Part shown: in pieces, positions 1 to 6,778 of the stretch
How positions within the stretch are numbered: position 1 is the stretch's first letter
Layout of the letters: every line of letters starts with the position of its first letter
Origin: Salinicola peritrichatus
Lineage (GTDB): Bacteria > Pseudomonadota > Gammaproteobacteria > Pseudomonadales > Halomonadaceae
DNA length: 39,801 bases
NCBI RefSeq assembly: GCF_003206715.1
Contig: NZ_PZJU01000041.1
Coordinates: 37,012-76,812 of the forward strand
Direction: 5' to 3'
The notes under the pieces: generated by a model
Database searches by the model: none
Told to the model about the DNA's origin: nothing
Seen by the model: only the letters and a program-made list of their open reading frames with translations
Program-made: the position numbers and the translations under genes

Positions 1-237
1 CTTCGAGTCTGCGCTGCGTGCGCCTTGCGCTTCATCCTGTTCGCCGATTTATTCAGCGTTTCCATCGGCACCGCGATGCGACGACGATTATCGTTGTAAC
101 GTCGGTACGACCAACGTCTAGCAAGACTCTACCGCGTGCGTCGGGTGGGCGCACGCGCGTCGGTTGAGTCGTCGGATCGATGGCTTATGGATGAGGGGAA
201 GTCGGATGGCGGGAATTGGGTAAGGACAACGCGATGG
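1..237. other. Left edge without a supported gene
   Basis: No convincing coding region is visible here. A frame open from base 1 to the TAA at 97-99 encodes 32 residues with no recognisable family, so it could be the tail of a gene cut by the window edge or chance. A hairpin with an 8-bp arm (CGCGTGCG at 133-140, complement at 150-157, 9-nt loop) lies downstream of the minus-strand gene ending at 238. It lacks a clear T-run, so a terminator role is only possible. Confidence 0.35.
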
Positions 238-594
238 TCAGCGCTCGGAACGTACTTCATATTCGCCGTCGAGCACGCGCTGGGAGCGCTCCCGCGAAGC
301 GGAATTCCGGGTGCCGTCGGCGGCACCGCCGGCGTACTGCGCCTGAGAGGCGCGCACCTGTTCGGCATGCTTCTTCATGCGATGGCGCAGGAATGGCAGC
401 ATGGCCCAGCCAATGATCAGGAAGAACAGTCCCAGCAGCGTGCCGAGAACCAGCATGACGCCGAACAGCAGCCAGGTGAGCAGCAGGCGCAGGCCGCCGG
501 CGCCTTGATGAGGACGGTTCTGCCGGACGCGTTCGCGCCACTGCTGGGCGGCGCGCCATGCGGCATTGTCTGTATGGTGACGGTTGACGGTCAT
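238..594 (-). CDS. Small membrane protein of unknown function, coupled to PepSY-like gene
   Basis: This is a 118-residue protein of no family I recognise. It has a polar, Arg/Gln-rich N-terminus (about 1-33), one long hydrophobic stretch (about 34-69) long enough for one extended or two short membrane helices, then a basic patch (RHRMKKH) and a polar tail. By the positive-inside rule both ends are probably cytoplasmic. Its ATG at 592-594 overlaps the stop of the upstream secreted PepSY-like gene (TGA read at 593-591), an ATGA overlap that implies translational coupling and a shared transcript. The pairing suggests a role in the same envelope process as the PepSY-like protein, but nothing in the sequence shows an enzymatic function. 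The gene call is fairly sure; the function is unknown. Confidence 0.68.
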   Translation of the reverse strand: MTVNRHHTDNAAWRAAQQWRERVRQNRPHQGAGGLRLLLTWLLFGVMLVLGTLLGLFFLIIGWAMLPFLRHRMKKHAEQVRASQAQYAGGAADGTRNSASRERSQRVLDGEYEVRSER

Positions 595-1076
595 CCGGTT
601 TCTCCTTTGACGTTGAGATCATCGATGCTGAGGTCGTCGCGATGCAGGTCGAGATCGATCTCATCATGCTGGGCGTTATAGCCCTCGATCTCAATGTGTC
701 CATCACTATCGACCTCGAGTTCTTCGAATCGTTGCATACCCTTTTCGCGGGCTTGCCTCAGCGCTTGCCGTAGCTGCTCACCGGTCAGGCTCCAGGCCGG
801 CGTACTCGACTTGCGCTGGCTTTCGCGCATCGGTGTGCCGTCCATCTGCATCGAGACATCGAGTTTCCAGCCGTCGTCACGCCAGCCTTCGAACTCCAGA
901 ATGTCGTCATCGTGATCGGCCTCGAGCTTCTCGAAGCGGCTGAAGCCGTAACCCTCGGCCTTGCCGAGCAGGGTATCCAGGTCGCTGTAGGAGAAGGTAC
1001 CATCGTTGGCCATGGCGCTGACGCTCAGGCCGCTGCCGATGGCGACGGCGGGGAGCATCCAGAGACGGTATTTCAT
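591..1076 (-). CDS. Secreted acidic protein with tandem PepSY-like repeats
   Basis: This is a 161-residue exported protein. The start at 1076 is chosen because GAGGAGG sits just upstream and MKYRLWMLPAVAIGSG opens a typical Sec signal peptide ending near SAMA (about residue 22). The mature part holds two related units. Each has a G-F/M-x-RFE-x-LE-x-D-x-D pattern followed by an I-x-x-EG(W/Y) strand and an acidic strand, which resembles PepSY/PepSY_2 domains. The product is very acidic and Asp-rich, as expected for a periplasmic protein of a halophile, and could bind cations, although no canonical EF-hand is present. It diverges from a second PepSY-like gene (1224-1571) that precedes a two-component system, and it overlaps the membrane protein gene downstream. 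PepSY proteins often modulate proteases or sensor kinases, so a partner role for the kinase at 2445-3872 is inference. Confidence 0.72.
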   Translation of the reverse strand: MKYRLWMLPAVAIGSGLSVSAMANDGTFSYSDLDTLLGKAEGYGFSRFEKLEADHDDDILEFEGWRDDGWKLDVSMQMDGTPMRESQRKSSTPAWSLTGEQLRQALRQAREKGMQRFEELEVDSDGHIEIEGYNAQHDEIDLDLHRDDLSIDDLNVKGETG

Positions 1077-1144
1077 GTATTCCTCCTCGGCCAAAGTGCA
1101 AAAACGATCATGCGATGTGGAGATGAGTGGCATCGCTCAACGTC

Positions 1145-1200
1145 GTTATACTCGCAACGACCTTGCCAGGAGCTGACAGAGGTATTCATTTCCGGTTCAT
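1145..1200. promoter_or_regulatory. Divergent control region between the two PepSY-like genes
   Basis: The 147-bp gap holds overlapping -10-like hexamers for both directions: TATACT at 1147-1152 on the plus strand, and TATAAC on the minus strand read from 1150 to 1145. Neither has a good -35, which suggests activator dependence. A direct repeat TTCAT-N6-TTCAT (1185-1189 and 1196-1200, 11-bp period) matches the half-site spacing used by OmpR/PhoP-family dimers. The response regulator encoded at 1777-2448 is therefore a candidate binder. The motif assignment is by eye only. Confidence 0.35.
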
Positions 1201-1223
1201 GGCGCTTGCGGCAGACTGGCTGC

Positions 1224-1571
1224 ATGGACATGCGCGACTCATTCCCTTTGCTGCTGATCGTGCCGCTGCTATTGAGCGGTGCGGTGGCCCCTGCAACGGC
1301 CAACGGCGATGACTGGCGAGACCTTCACCAAGAGGTCGAGGAAGGCCACCTGGTCGGCCTGACCGGGATCATGGACTGGCTCGAGGCGCGTTACCGAGGA
1401 CAGATACTCGAAGTCGAGCTCGAGCAGGGCGATGGCGACGGCAAGATCCAATACGAAGTGGAAATGATCGGACCGCAGGGGCAGGTCGTCGAATTCGAGT
1501 TCGACGCCGCCACCGGCGAGCTTCTGAGCATCGAGGGCGTTAATATAGATGCCATGAAAAAGGAGCCCTGA
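1224..1571 (+). CDS. Secreted PepSY-like protein
   Basis: This 115-residue exported protein has a signal peptide of about 26 residues (hydrophobic core FPLLLIVPLLLSGAVAPA, cleavage near ATANG). A single PepSY-like domain follows: a helix with an I-x-x-WLEARY segment, then a G-x-I-L-E-V-E-L-E strand, a YEVEM strand and a final FDAATGELLSIEG hairpin, which is the classic PepSY ending. ATG 1224 was chosen because it places the signal peptide at the N-terminus. ATG 1230 is equally possible, and no strong ribosome site is visible. The gene lies directly upstream of a PhoP-like regulator and PhoQ-like kinase on the same strand, separated by a repeat element. PepSY genes next to such two-component systems are common in proteobacteria and usually belong to the regulon. 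Cation or stress sensing is inferred, not shown. Confidence 0.75.
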   Translation: MDMRDSFPLLLIVPLLLSGAVAPATANGDDWRDLHQEVEEGHLVGLTGIMDWLEARYRGQILEVELEQGDGDGKIQYEVEMIGPQGQVVEFEFDAATGELLSIEGVNIDAMKKEP

Positions 1572-1712
1572 GAGGGTATTTACAAAAGGGCTGCACTCGG
1601 CAATACGGCGTTGAAATCGTCCTCAAATGCTCATTTACCTCGTGTAAACTCCGCTTTTTCGTTTGATTTCGCCTTGTTTTGCCTTCGTTCGCCTATTTTG
1701 TAAACACCCTCT
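1571..1712. repeat. 142-bp element with 17-bp terminal inverted repeats (MITE-like)
   Basis: The left end AGAGGGTATTTACAAAA (1571-1587) is the reverse complement, with one mismatch, of the right end TTTTGTAAACACCCTCT (1696-1712). The interior carries a small palindromic core at 1627-1651 (ATTTAC...GTAAAC). A similar core recurs next to another repeat at 37547-37573 (ATGCTCATTTA...TGTAAACTC). The left end overlaps the stop codon of the PepSY-like gene. There is no coding potential and no obvious target-site duplication. It resembles a non-autonomous miniature element or a structured intergenic repeat sitting between pepSY and the two-component genes. Confidence 0.6.
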
Positions 1713-1776
1713 GACAGGCCGCATCGACACGGTCCGGTCATCGAAGAAGTCGCTGGCATGCGGGGGAATCGTTGGA

Positions 1777-2448
1777 ATGAAGGTATTACTGGTCGAAGAC
1801 GATGCGGCGCTGGCCAAGGCGCTGGGGGATGCCCTGAGGGACGCCGGCCTGCTGGTGGAGGCGACCGCCACGGGACGGGAAGCCGACTACCTGGTGCGCA
1901 CCGAGCGCTACGACACGGTCATTCTCGATCTCGGATTGCCCGACGGTGATGGCACGCGCTGGCTGTCGCAGTGGCGGGAGGACGGCATCGATCTGCCGGT
2001 GCTGGTACTGACCGCGCGGGAGCGCTGGTCGGACAAGGCGGCGGGTTTCTCCGCCGGCGCCGACGATTACGTGGTCAAGCCGTTCGAGACCGCCGAGGTG
2101 CTGTTTCGGCTGCGCGCCCTGGTGCGTCGTAGCCACGGCCGTGCCCATCCGGTCATTCGTATCGGCGAGCTGACGCTGGATACCCACTCCGGCAGCGTGA
2201 CCCTGGCCGGGCGGCCGATCACGTTGACCGCCCAGGAATCGCGCCTGCTGTCGTACCTGATGCATGCCTCGCCGCGCATCGTCAGCCGGGCCGAGCTCGC
2301 CGAGCATGTCTACAACCGCGATCACGAACCCGACTCCAACGTCATCGATGTCCAGATCAGCCGGTTGAGGCGCAAGTTCGGTCGTGGCCGGATCGAGACG
2401 CTGCGTGGGCAGGGGTATCGTCTGGTCGATCTCGAGGCGCAAGCGTGA
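1777..2448 (+). CDS. OmpR-family response regulator, PhoP/QseB-like
   Basis: This is a 223-residue two-component response regulator acting as a DNA-binding transcription factor. The receiver domain (about 1-116) begins MKVLLVEDDAAL, with phosphoacceptor Asp51 (VILDLGLPDGDG), the conserved Thr in VLTARE and Lys101 in VVKPF. The C-terminal winged helix (about 125-220) contains the DNA-recognition segment SNVIDVQISRLRRKFG and the terminal RGQGYRL strand. The start at 1777 gives the canonical N-terminus, with GGGGGA about ten bases upstream. Its TGA overlaps the GTG start of the kinase gene, so the pair is translationally coupled. It probably controls the neighbouring PepSY-like genes in the manner of PhoP/PmrA systems, although the inducing signal cannot be read from the sequence. 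Confidence 0.9.
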   Translation: MKVLLVEDDAALAKALGDALRDAGLLVEATATGREADYLVRTERYDTVILDLGLPDGDGTRWLSQWREDGIDLPVLVLTARERWSDKAAGFSAGADDYVVKPFETAEVLFRLRALVRRSHGRAHPVIRIGELTLDTHSGSVTLAGRPITLTAQESRLLSYLMHASPRIVSRAELAEHVYNRDHEPDSNVIDVQISRLRRKFGRGRIETLRGQGYRLVDLEAQA

Positions 2449-3872
2449 CGCCAGGCGGGATGTCCCGGCCGACCCGCTGGACTCGACGCGTGCGGCTGGC
2501 TCCGCTGGGTGTGAGGCTGCTGCTGGCGTCGTTGCTGTTGGTGATCGTGCTGCTGCCGTTGGCCGGCTTCGGGCTGACCTACAATTTTCGCCAGTCCGCC
2601 ACGGCTTCCTTCGATAGCCGGCTGGAATCCCAGCTCAACGCCTTGCTCGCCGGCATTCAGGTCGACAATCTCGGTCGGCGTCTGCAGCTCAATCGATCTC
2701 TGGGCGACGCCCGCTTCGATCGGGTCTACTCCGGCTGGTATTGGCAGATCACCGACGGGGACGATCTCATGCTGACGTCGCGCTCGCTGTGGGACCAGCG
2801 CCTGCCGGTGCCGGCGCATGACAATGGCGTCAATGTCTATGCCGTCGACGGGCCACGCAACGAAGGCCTGCGCATGATCGAGCGCGATATCCGGCTGCCG
2901 GGGCACGCCAACGAGATTCACGTCGCGCTGGCCGGCTCGACGCGCGAACTCGACCGGGAGGTCGGGCGCTTCGAGCGTCTGCTGATCATGTCCCTGGCTA
3001 CCTTCGGCGTGTTACTGCTCGCTGGGCTGGCATTGCAGATGCGTTGGGGGCTGGCGCCGCTGCGGCGGATGTCAGCCAATCTGCGCGCGGTCGAGGAGGG
3101 CGAAGCCGAACGCCTGGACACCCAGCTGCCGGCGGAGCTCAAGGAGCTGGCGCTGGCCATGAACAGCGTGCTCGAACGCGATCGACGCCTGATCGAGCGT
3201 GGCCGGGCGGCGGCCGGCAATCTGGCCCATGCGCTGAAGACACCGGTGAGCGTGCTCAAGACGCTCTCCGAGCGTTTCCCCGCCGAACAGCGCCAACCGA
3301 TCAACACCGAGCTGGCGCGTATCGACGACGCCGTGCGCCATCATCTGGCACGGGCCTCGGCGGCCGGCGGCGCGGCATTCTCGGGCCGGGTCTCGATCGC
3401 CAAGGCGATCGAGCCGGTCGTCCAGGGGCTTGCGCGGTTGGCGCAACGTCGTGGGTTGCGCTTCGAGTCCTACGTCGACCCGCTGGCTGCCGCGCGCATC
3501 GACCCGCAGGATCTGCAGGAACTCACCGGCAACCTGCTCGAGAATGCCCTGCGCTGGGCCGAGGGCGAGGTCTCTCTGACGGTGCGTCAGGTCGACCAGG
3601 GGGTACGCCTGCGGGTGGAGGACGACGGACCGGGGATGACGCAGGCCCAGAGCGAAGCCGCACTGGCGCGTGGCGTCAGGCTCGATGCCCGGGGCTCTGG
3701 TTCCGGTTCTGGGGGATCTGGGCTGGGACTGGCAATCGTCGAGGACCTGATGGCGCTCTACGGCGGTACCCTGCGTCTCGAGCGCGCCGATCTCGGCGGC
3801 CTGGCGGCGGACGTCTGGCTGCCGGTCTCGCCGGTTTCACCGCATGGCGATCCGGCACCGGGCGGGACATGA
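2445..3872 (+). CDS. Sensor histidine kinase, PhoQ-like
   Basis: This 475-residue inner-membrane sensor kinase is the partner of the upstream regulator. The order is TM1 (about 20-44), a periplasmic sensor of about 130 residues, TM2 (about 178-200), a HAMP-like linker, a dimerisation domain with phosphorylated His262 in NLAHALKTPVSVL (the AHALKTP form typical of PhoQ-type kinases), and a HATPase domain with an N-box (NLLENALRWA), a DDGPGM G1 box and a Gly/Ser-rich GSGLGLAIV G2 box. The periplasmic part has acidic stretches, which in PhoQ bind divalent cations and peptides. GTG 2445 overlaps the preceding stop. ATG 2460 is an alternative start that would remove five residues. The gene ends 12 bases from the convergent LacI-family gene. 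Confidence 0.88.
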   Translation: MTPGGMSRPTRWTRRVRLAPLGVRLLLASLLLVIVLLPLAGFGLTYNFRQSATASFDSRLESQLNALLAGIQVDNLGRRLQLNRSLGDARFDRVYSGWYWQITDGDDLMLTSRSLWDQRLPVPAHDNGVNVYAVDGPRNEGLRMIERDIRLPGHANEIHVALAGSTRELDREVGRFERLLIMSLATFGVLLLAGLALQMRWGLAPLRRMSANLRAVEEGEAERLDTQLPAELKELALAMNSVLERDRRLIERGRAAAGNLAHALKTPVSVLKTLSERFPAEQRQPINTELARIDDAVRHHLARASAAGGAAFSGRVSIAKAIEPVVQGLARLAQRRGLRFESYVDPLAAARIDPQDLQELTGNLLENALRWAEGEVSLTVRQVDQGVRLRVEDDGPGMTQAQSEAALARGVRLDARGSGSGSGGSGLGLAIVEDLMALYGGTLRLERADLGGLAADVWLPVSPVSPHGDPAPGGT

Positions 3873-3884
3873 GTCGCCGCGCCG

Positions 3885-4874
3885 TCAGTTCTCGCGCAGC
3901 TTGCCCCGCACCACGGTACGAAAACCGCGCTGCTCGGGAGACTGGATCGCCGCCAGGGCCAGTTGCAGCGCCTGCTGGGCGATTTCCGGCAGGTCGTGGT
4001 GAATGCAGGGAATATGCAGCCCGAAGACGTCGCTGTGCTCGATGTCGTCGATGCTGAACAGCTGCACGTCGCGCTGCGGCACCTTGCCTTTTTCGTGGCA
4101 GAGTTTCAGCACCGCCATGGTGATCTGGTTGTTCGCCCCGACGATGCCCTGGGGCCAGGCATGCCGCTCGAGGTAGTCGTGTAGCGCGCGATAGGCCGGC
4201 TCGAAACTGAAGTCGCTGTAGACCACGTCGAGTTCCACGTCACGGCTGCCGATCGCTTCGCGCAGCCCCGACATGCGTCCGATCGATACCATCGAGTCGG
4301 CCGGCCCCGATACCGCCAGCAGCTTTTCGATGCCGCGCTCGAGCAGATAGCGTCCGGCCTGATAGCCGCAGTCGAGATTGTCGATGTACACGCCACCGTA
4401 ATGGGCTGCCTTGAGCTCGCGGTCGACCAGTACCACGGGGATGCCGGCGGCCTTGAGCCAATCCAGGTAGGCCGGGTGATAGTCGATGTCCGACGAGATC
4501 ACCGACAGAATGACCGCATCCACGGAAAACTCGATCAGCTTGCCGATCGCCTCCGCCTCCAGGGTTTCCGACTCATAGGAGTCGAACACCAGCACCGTAT
4601 AGCCCCGCGCCCGCGCCGCGAGCGTGATCTCGCGCGTCATGCGGCCGAAGAAGGGATTGCTCATGTTGGGATTGACCACGCCCAGGGTACGCGTCGAGGC
4701 TGGCGCCCGGGCGGCGGCGTGCGATTGCGGCACGTAATTGAGTTCGCGTGCGATGCGCAGGATCTGCTCACGCGTATCGGCGTGTACTTTTTTCGGTGAG
4801 GTGAAGGTTCGCGACACCGTAATTTTACTAACACCGGCTTTCCTGGCGATGTCTTCCAGCGTGGTGCGAGCCAT
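3885..4874 (-). CDS. LacI-family repressor of the polyol cluster
   Basis: This is a 329-residue LacI/GalR-type transcription factor. The N-terminal helix-turn-helix is LEDIARKAGVSKITVSRTF, followed by the hinge region and a periplasmic-binding-protein-like effector domain (about 60-325) with typical segments such as GVVNPNMSNPFFGRM and VDRELKAAHYGGVYIDN. ATG 4874 is preferred because AAGGAG lies nine bases upstream. ATG 4883 directly abuts that ribosome site. The gene diverges from the polyol ABC transporter operon, a layout in which such proteins normally repress the facing operon until the sugar or polyol binds. Pseudomonas fluorescens uses an AraC-type MtlR for its comparable mannitol operon, so this is a different regulatory solution. 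The effector (mannitol, sorbitol, arabitol or a ketose) is unknown. Confidence 0.88.
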   Translation of the reverse strand: MARTTLEDIARKAGVSKITVSRTFTSPKKVHADTREQILRIARELNYVPQSHAAARAPASTRTLGVVNPNMSNPFFGRMTREITLAARARGYTVLVFDSYESETLEAEAIGKLIEFSVDAVILSVISSDIDYHPAYLDWLKAAGIPVVLVDRELKAAHYGGVYIDNLDCGYQAGRYLLERGIEKLLAVSGPADSMVSIGRMSGLREAIGSRDVELDVVYSDFSFEPAYRALHDYLERHAWPQGIVGANNQITMAVLKLCHEKGKVPQRDVQLFSIDDIEHSDVFGLHIPCIHHDLPEIAQQALQLALAAIQSPEQRGFRTVVRGKLREN

Positions 4875-5111
4875 CCGCGCCATCTCCTTGCTGACCAACC
4901 GCGGGAATTTTGAACAGCTGACATCAAGCGTAATGGGTTCCGACGCCCCATGAATCGGCGTCGTTGCGCATCGTTGATGCAACATGTCATTTCGTATCAT
5001 TTTCTATCATCGATATTCTCTCCGAAAGCCTGCTTTTTCCCTACTACTTAGGTCTATATTGCGTATTAAACCTTGGTCTATAGGGATTTAAATGGCTGTT
5101 TTGTAAGAAAA

Positions 5112-5122
5112 TTACGTAGTAA
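5112..5122. promoter_or_regulatory. Candidate operator for the LacI-family regulator
   Basis: TTACGTAGTAA is an interrupted palindrome (TTAC-N3-GTAA) that also contains the CpG-centred palindrome TACGTA, a centre often seen in LacI-family operators. It lies in the 465-bp gap between the regulator and the transporter operon, eight bases upstream of a good -35 element. Two GGTCTATA direct repeats at 5051-5058 and 5075-5082 are other possible regulator sites. The rest of the gap (4875-5339) shows no gene. It also contains palindromes GCATC-N3-GATGC (4968-4980) and GACGCC...GGCGTC (4942-4962). Confidence 0.35.
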
Positions 5123-5129
5123 ACCGAAC

Positions 5130-5157
5130 TTGATTCCTCGAGTGTTACGGTTATGAT
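5130..5157 (+). promoter_or_regulatory. Predicted sigma-70 promoter of the polyol operon
   Basis: TTGATT (5130-5135), a 16-bp spacer and TATGAT (5152-5157) form the best -35/-10 pair in the gap. They lie about 180 bases upstream of the binding-protein start, which implies a long leader of roughly 175 nt. The palindrome at 5112-5122 sits immediately upstream. Confidence 0.45.
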
Positions 5158-5339
5158 TTGTTCTGATGTCATGTGCGTCATTGCGCGCGTTTGCGTGGGA
5201 GCGCACGGTCGATCCAGCCAGCCTCCGTCGACGCCAGCCTGGCACTGTAAGGGCGGATCGTACCCGCGGGGTCGTCGAAACTCGGCGTGACAGCAGCCAT
5301 AAGTGATAGCAATAACGAGCGCTACGAGAGGAATTCGAG

Positions 5340-6659
5340 ATGAGACTTGCCTTGTTTGTTTCTGGCATCGGGATCGCGGGCCTGGGCGCCTGCTCCGCCG
5401 CCATGGCGCAGAGCACGGAGATCACTGTCGCCACCGTCAACAACCCGGACATGGTGACCATGCAAAGCATGATGTCGGCTTTCAATGAGGCGCACCCCGA
5501 CATCAAGGTGAACTGGGTCACGCTGCCGGAAAACGAATTGCGTCAGAAAGTGACGACCGACATCGCCAGCGGTGCCGGCCAGTACGACGTGGTGACCGTA
5601 AGCAACTACGAAACGCCGATCTGGGCGCAGAACGATTGGCTCAAGCCGATGGACGACCTGCCCGAGGACTACGCTGTCGACGATCTGCTGACGCCGGTCA
5701 AGGACGGTCTGTCGGTCGATGGCACACTCTATGCGCTGCCGTTCTACGCCGAGTCCTCGGTAACCTATTACCGCAAGGATCTGTTCGAGAAGGCCGGTAT
5801 CGAGATGCCGGAGAAGCCGACCTGGGATCAGATCAAGGAGTACGCCGCCAAGATCCATTCTCCATCCGACGGTGTCTACGGCGTGTGTCTGCGCGGTCTG
5901 CCCGGCTGGGGCCAGAACATGGCGCTGTTCGACACCATGGTCAACAGTTTCGGCGGGCGCTGGTTCGATATGGACTGGCAGCCGCAGTTGACTTCCGATG
6001 AGTGGAAGAACGCCGCCAACGCCTATGTCGAGCTGCTCAACAACTACGGCCCGCCGGGGGTGACTTCCAACGGCTTCACCGAATCCGAGACGCTGTTCGC
6101 CAACGGCCAGTGCGGCATGTGGGTCGATTCCACCGTGGCGGCCAGCTATGTCAGCGATCCGGAAACCTCGAAGGTCGCTGAGAATGTCGGCTTCGCGCAG
6201 GCGCCGTATCAGACCACCGAGAAGGGCTCCAACTGGCTGTTCACCTGGGCGCTGGCAGTACCGCAGTCCTCGCAGCATCAGGATGCGGCAGAGACCTTCG
6301 TCGAGTGGGCGACCTCCCAGGATTACATTCAGGCCGTGGCCGACGAGAAGGGTTGGCTCTCGGTGCCGCCGGGCACGCGTCAGTCGACCTATGCCAGCGA
6401 TGACTACGTCAAGGCCGCGCCCTTCGCGCCGCTCGTCGAGCAGGCGATCAGCAGCGCCAGCCCTAACGATCCCAGCGCGCAGGAAGTGCCTTACACCGGC
6501 GTGCAGTTCGTCACCATCCCGCAGTTCCAGGCCATCGGTACCCGTGTCGGCCAGTTGATGGCGGCGATGCTCTCCGGTCAGCAGAGCGTCGAGGAAGCCC
6601 TGCAGCAAGGGCAGACCTTCACCGAGCGCATGATGAAGCAGACCGGTGCGCCGCAATGA
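5340..6659 (+). CDS. mtlE: Polyol ABC transporter, periplasmic substrate-binding protein
   Basis: This 439-residue extracellular solute-binding protein (family 1) of the sorbitol/mannitol type captures polyols in the periplasm. The signal peptide is about 23 residues (LFVSGIGIAGLGACSAAMA, cleavage before QSTEITV). The mature protein shows the family features: VATVNNPDMVTMQ near the N-terminus, an ASGAGQYDVVTV segment, ALPFYAESSVTYYRKDLFEKAG, and a Trp/Tyr-rich binding region. ATG 5340 has GAGAGGA about eight bases upstream. It is first in an operon with two permeases, an ATPase and polyol-metabolising enzymes in the same order as the Pseudomonas mtlEFGKDY cluster, which is why the symbol is given. 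The exact polyol preference cannot be told by eye. Confidence 0.87.
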   Translation: MRLALFVSGIGIAGLGACSAAMAQSTEITVATVNNPDMVTMQSMMSAFNEAHPDIKVNWVTLPENELRQKVTTDIASGAGQYDVVTVSNYETPIWAQNDWLKPMDDLPEDYAVDDLLTPVKDGLSVDGTLYALPFYAESSVTYYRKDLFEKAGIEMPEKPTWDQIKEYAAKIHSPSDGVYGVCLRGLPGWGQNMALFDTMVNSFGGRWFDMDWQPQLTSDEWKNAANAYVELLNNYGPPGVTSNGFTESETLFANGQCGMWVDSTVAASYVSDPETSKVAENVGFAQAPYQTTEKGSNWLFTWALAVPQSSQHQDAAETFVEWATSQDYIQAVADEKGWLSVPPGTRQSTYASDDYVKAAPFAPLVEQAISSASPNDPSAQEVPYTGVQFVTIPQFQAIGTRVGQLMAAMLSGQQSVEEALQQGQTFTERMMKQTGAPQ

Positions 6660-6739
6660 TCGGGTGAGGGCGCGCAACGACGCGCAAGTGCGACAGCGGC
6701 CGGCCGTCGGTCGTTGTCGTATCCGCGTGAATCGGTTCA

Positions 6740-6763
6740 GTGGCTACCTGGTGTAGCCGCCAC
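6740..6763 (+). other. Intercistronic stem-loop between binding protein and permease genes
   Basis: GTGGCTAC (6740-6747), a five-base loop, and GTAGCC followed by CCAC form a stem with a small bulge in the 119-bp gap after the binding-protein gene. There is no T-run, so it is unlikely to be a full terminator. Hairpins at this position in other importer operons (for example malE-malF) raise binding-protein mRNA relative to the permeases. The same role is inferred here. Confidence 0.4.
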
Positions 6764-6778
6764 CTTCGGGAAATACGC

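Noticed and set aside
4942-4980. Palindromes GACGCC...GGCGTC and GCATC-N3-GATGC upstream of the LacI-family gene as a terminator or primary operator
   Set aside because: There is no T-run, and their position within the regulator's own leader could reflect chance GC-rich complementarity. They are mentioned only as possible sites.
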